Positions 5,974-7,028 of a stretch of 7,028 nt of DNA are shown here, piece by piece. How positions within the stretch are numbered: the first letter of the stretch is position 1; every line of letters starts with the position of its first letter. Where the stretch lies: assembly GCA_023489025.1 (NCBI GenBank), contig JAMDCN010000067.1, positions 1-7,028 on the forward strand, read 5' to 3'. The position numbers were made by a program, and so were the translations under genes. Origin of the DNA: Deltaproteobacteria bacterium (lineage in GTDB: Bacteria; Desulfobacterota_E; Deferrimicrobia; Deferrimicrobiales; Deferrimicrobiaceae). Under the pieces are notes generated by a model. It saw only the letters and a list, made by a program, of their open reading frames with translations. It ran no database searches and was not told where the DNA came from.

Positions 5974-7011
5974 TTACGGCCCGTCGGCTTTCCCGAACCA
6001 TCGTGCGATGCACCTCCTGTAATAGTTTCGACTGCCCCGAAGATCCTGCAGGTGCAGGGGATACCTGCTGTAGATGGTCGAAAACCAGGCGATCCCCATC
6101 AAGTTGACCAGGCAGCCGGGAAGGAGGGCGATCAGCGCGGCGCCGAAACGGCGCATCGGCGACTTCATCCGTGGTGCAATCCACTTCCTGTAGCCCTCGA
6201 TCGAGTACACCCCTTTCGCACGATCCAGCATCAGCACGAGCAGCCGGTTCCACGGTTCCTTCGCACAAACCCGGCGCTTGGCCGCATCGGAATAACCGGA
6301 AAACGACCAGACCAGTCCCGGCCATTTGAAATTCCAGATCTCGAACATCTTCGGGGTCCACATCGCGTTGCCGAACCGCACCGTGATCAACGGGTCGGAT
6401 ATGACGTATGCCTTCTCCGACAACGGAGCCTGGAAGATTACACCCACATGGATAAACAGGGTGCCGTAGTACTTCTCCCTCTCCCTCCCCAGCCAGAGGC
6501 TTCTTCGGATTACGACGGCGCCGATGAACTGCAGGTACGGCGCGATCTCGGCGAAAAAGGCCTCTGTCTCCTCCCGGCCGTATTCACGATCCTTGTAGAC
6601 CGCCAGCCTCCTCTCCTCGATTTGCGCCGAGAAATCGATGTTGCGAACCTCGCAATTCACAATGACAATGCCGTACCCGTTCCGACAGGCATCAAGAACC
6701 CGCTGGACGGTACCGGGCTTTACAAGATCGTCGTCCGTCATCAGCCAGCAATACTCTCCACGTGCCAGTTCCACCGCGCGGTCATAATCCTGATCCACTC
6801 CCATGTTCGTTTCCTGGCGGATGTACCGCAGGCCGGGATATTCCTCCTGAAAAGATTGGACGACCATTGCGGTATTGTCGGGAGAGCCGCCGTCCAGTAC
6901 TAACAACTCCACATCGGGAGTCGTCTGCGCCAGGAGATTCCCAAGCGTTTCCCCGATAAAAGCGCCTCGCCGGAATGTCGCGATGCAGATGGAGAGGAAG
7001 ACGTCGGGCAC
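5974..7011 (-). CDS. Family 2 glycosyltransferase (GT-A fold) with C-terminal hydrophobic segment
   Basis: Transcribed leftwards, this encodes 345 residues from GTG 7011 to the TAA at 5974-5976. The N-terminus FLSICIATFRRGAFIGETL at 5-23 is the classic GT2 opening. LLVLDGGSPDNT at 36-47 gives the first donor-binding acid (D40), and WLMTDDDLVKPG at 89-100 gives the DDD metal-binding motif (93-95). The second half (about 160-345) is not recognised beyond the fold. It carries an aromatic-rich part (WNFKWPGLVWSFSGY, 226-240) and a hydrophobic stretch at about 289-311 that may be a membrane or amphipathic helix, then a basic tail. Abequosyltransferase-like GT2 enzymes of O-antigen clusters are similar in layout. 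The donor is unknown. The frame stays open to the right window edge, so the true start may be outside; GTG is supported by GGCGGG eight bases before it. It converges on the methyltransferase gene. Confidence 0.86.
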   Translation of the reverse strand: MPDVFLSICIATFRRGAFIGETLGNLLAQTTPDVELLVLDGGSPDNTAMVVQSFQEEYPGLRYIRQETNMGVDQDYDRAVELARGEYCWLMTDDDLVKPGTVQRVLDACRNGYGIVIVNCEVRNIDFSAQIEERRLAVYKDREYGREETEAFFAEIAPYLQFIGAVVIRRSLWLGREREKYYGTLFIHVGVIFQAPLSEKAYVISDPLITVRFGNAMWTPKMFEIWNFKWPGLVWSFSGYSDAAKRRVCAKEPWNRLLVLMLDRAKGVYSIEGYRKWIAPRMKSPMRRFGAALIALLPGCLVNLMGIAWFSTIYSRYPLHLQDLRGSRNYYRRCIARWFGKADGP

Positions 7012-7019
7012 CGGATCAT

Positions 7020-7025
7020 CCCGCC
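7020..7025 (-). promoter_or_regulatory. Shine-Dalgarno-like GGCGGG before GTG start of the GT2 gene
   Basis: On the - strand GGCGGG stands eight bases before GTG 7011. A nearby ATG at 7019 is in another frame and its reading frame closes early, so it does not start this protein. The site supports GTG but does not prove it, because the frame is open to the window edge. Confidence 0.35.
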
Positions 7026-7028
7026 TAA

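Noticed and set aside
6052..6903. 283-codon open frame on the + strand opposite the GT2 gene
   Set aside because: The - strand protein has clear GT2 motifs (DDD, LSICIATF), while the + strand reading is His/Pro/Arg-rich with no domain.
243..6965. Shared word CCCGATAAAAGC near 243-254 and near 6953-6964
   Set aside because: Twelve bases only, one copy in a gap and one inside the GT2 gene, with no matching flanks.

Overview
The window looks like part of a surface-polysaccharide (O-antigen or exopolysaccharide) biosynthesis cluster from a GC-rich, probably Gram-negative bacterium. A Wzx-type lipid-linked-sugar flippase, two glycosyltransferases, a GDP-mannose-dehydratase-type sugar enzyme and two methyltransferases sit close together with short gaps or overlaps. 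The exact taxon cannot be read from the sequence. A deltaproteobacterial (Geobacter-like) or similar environmental lineage is only a guess. No rRNA, tRNA, CRISPR array, insertion sequence or origin was seen.

Layout. The + strand carries six genes in what looks like one operon. They are the 3' end of a DUF2304-type small membrane protein (1-237), a Wzx/RfbX-like flippase (257-1786), a 235-aa class I methyltransferase (1851-2558), a 370-aa GT-B fold glycosyltransferase (2578-3690), a Gmd-family dehydratase overlapping it by 8 bases (3683-4651), and a 417-aa zinc-site sugar C-methyltransferase (4687-5940). A GT2 family glycosyltransferase (7011-5974) runs on the - strand towards this operon. The two stop codons are 33 bases apart, and no clear terminator lies between them. 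The window is almost fully coding; its longest gap is the 64 bases before the first methyltransferase.

How the genes may work together (inference). The Gmd-like enzyme would convert GDP-mannose to a 4-keto-6-deoxy sugar nucleotide. The TylC3/NovU-type methyltransferase downstream could add a methyl carbon next to that keto group, giving a branched deoxyhexose. A ketoreductase outside the window would finish the sugar. The two glycosyltransferases would add sugars to a lipid-linked repeat unit, the smaller methyltransferase could decorate it, and Wzx would flip it across the inner membrane. No Wzy polymerase, reductase or chain-length regulator is visible here.

The points most worth a second look are the Gmd-methyltransferase pair, the apparent loss in the Gmd-like protein of the arginine-rich cofactor loop typical of Gmd, and the lower-GC glycosyltransferase set between GC-rich neighbours. 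I found no convincing evidence of a wholly new type of system.
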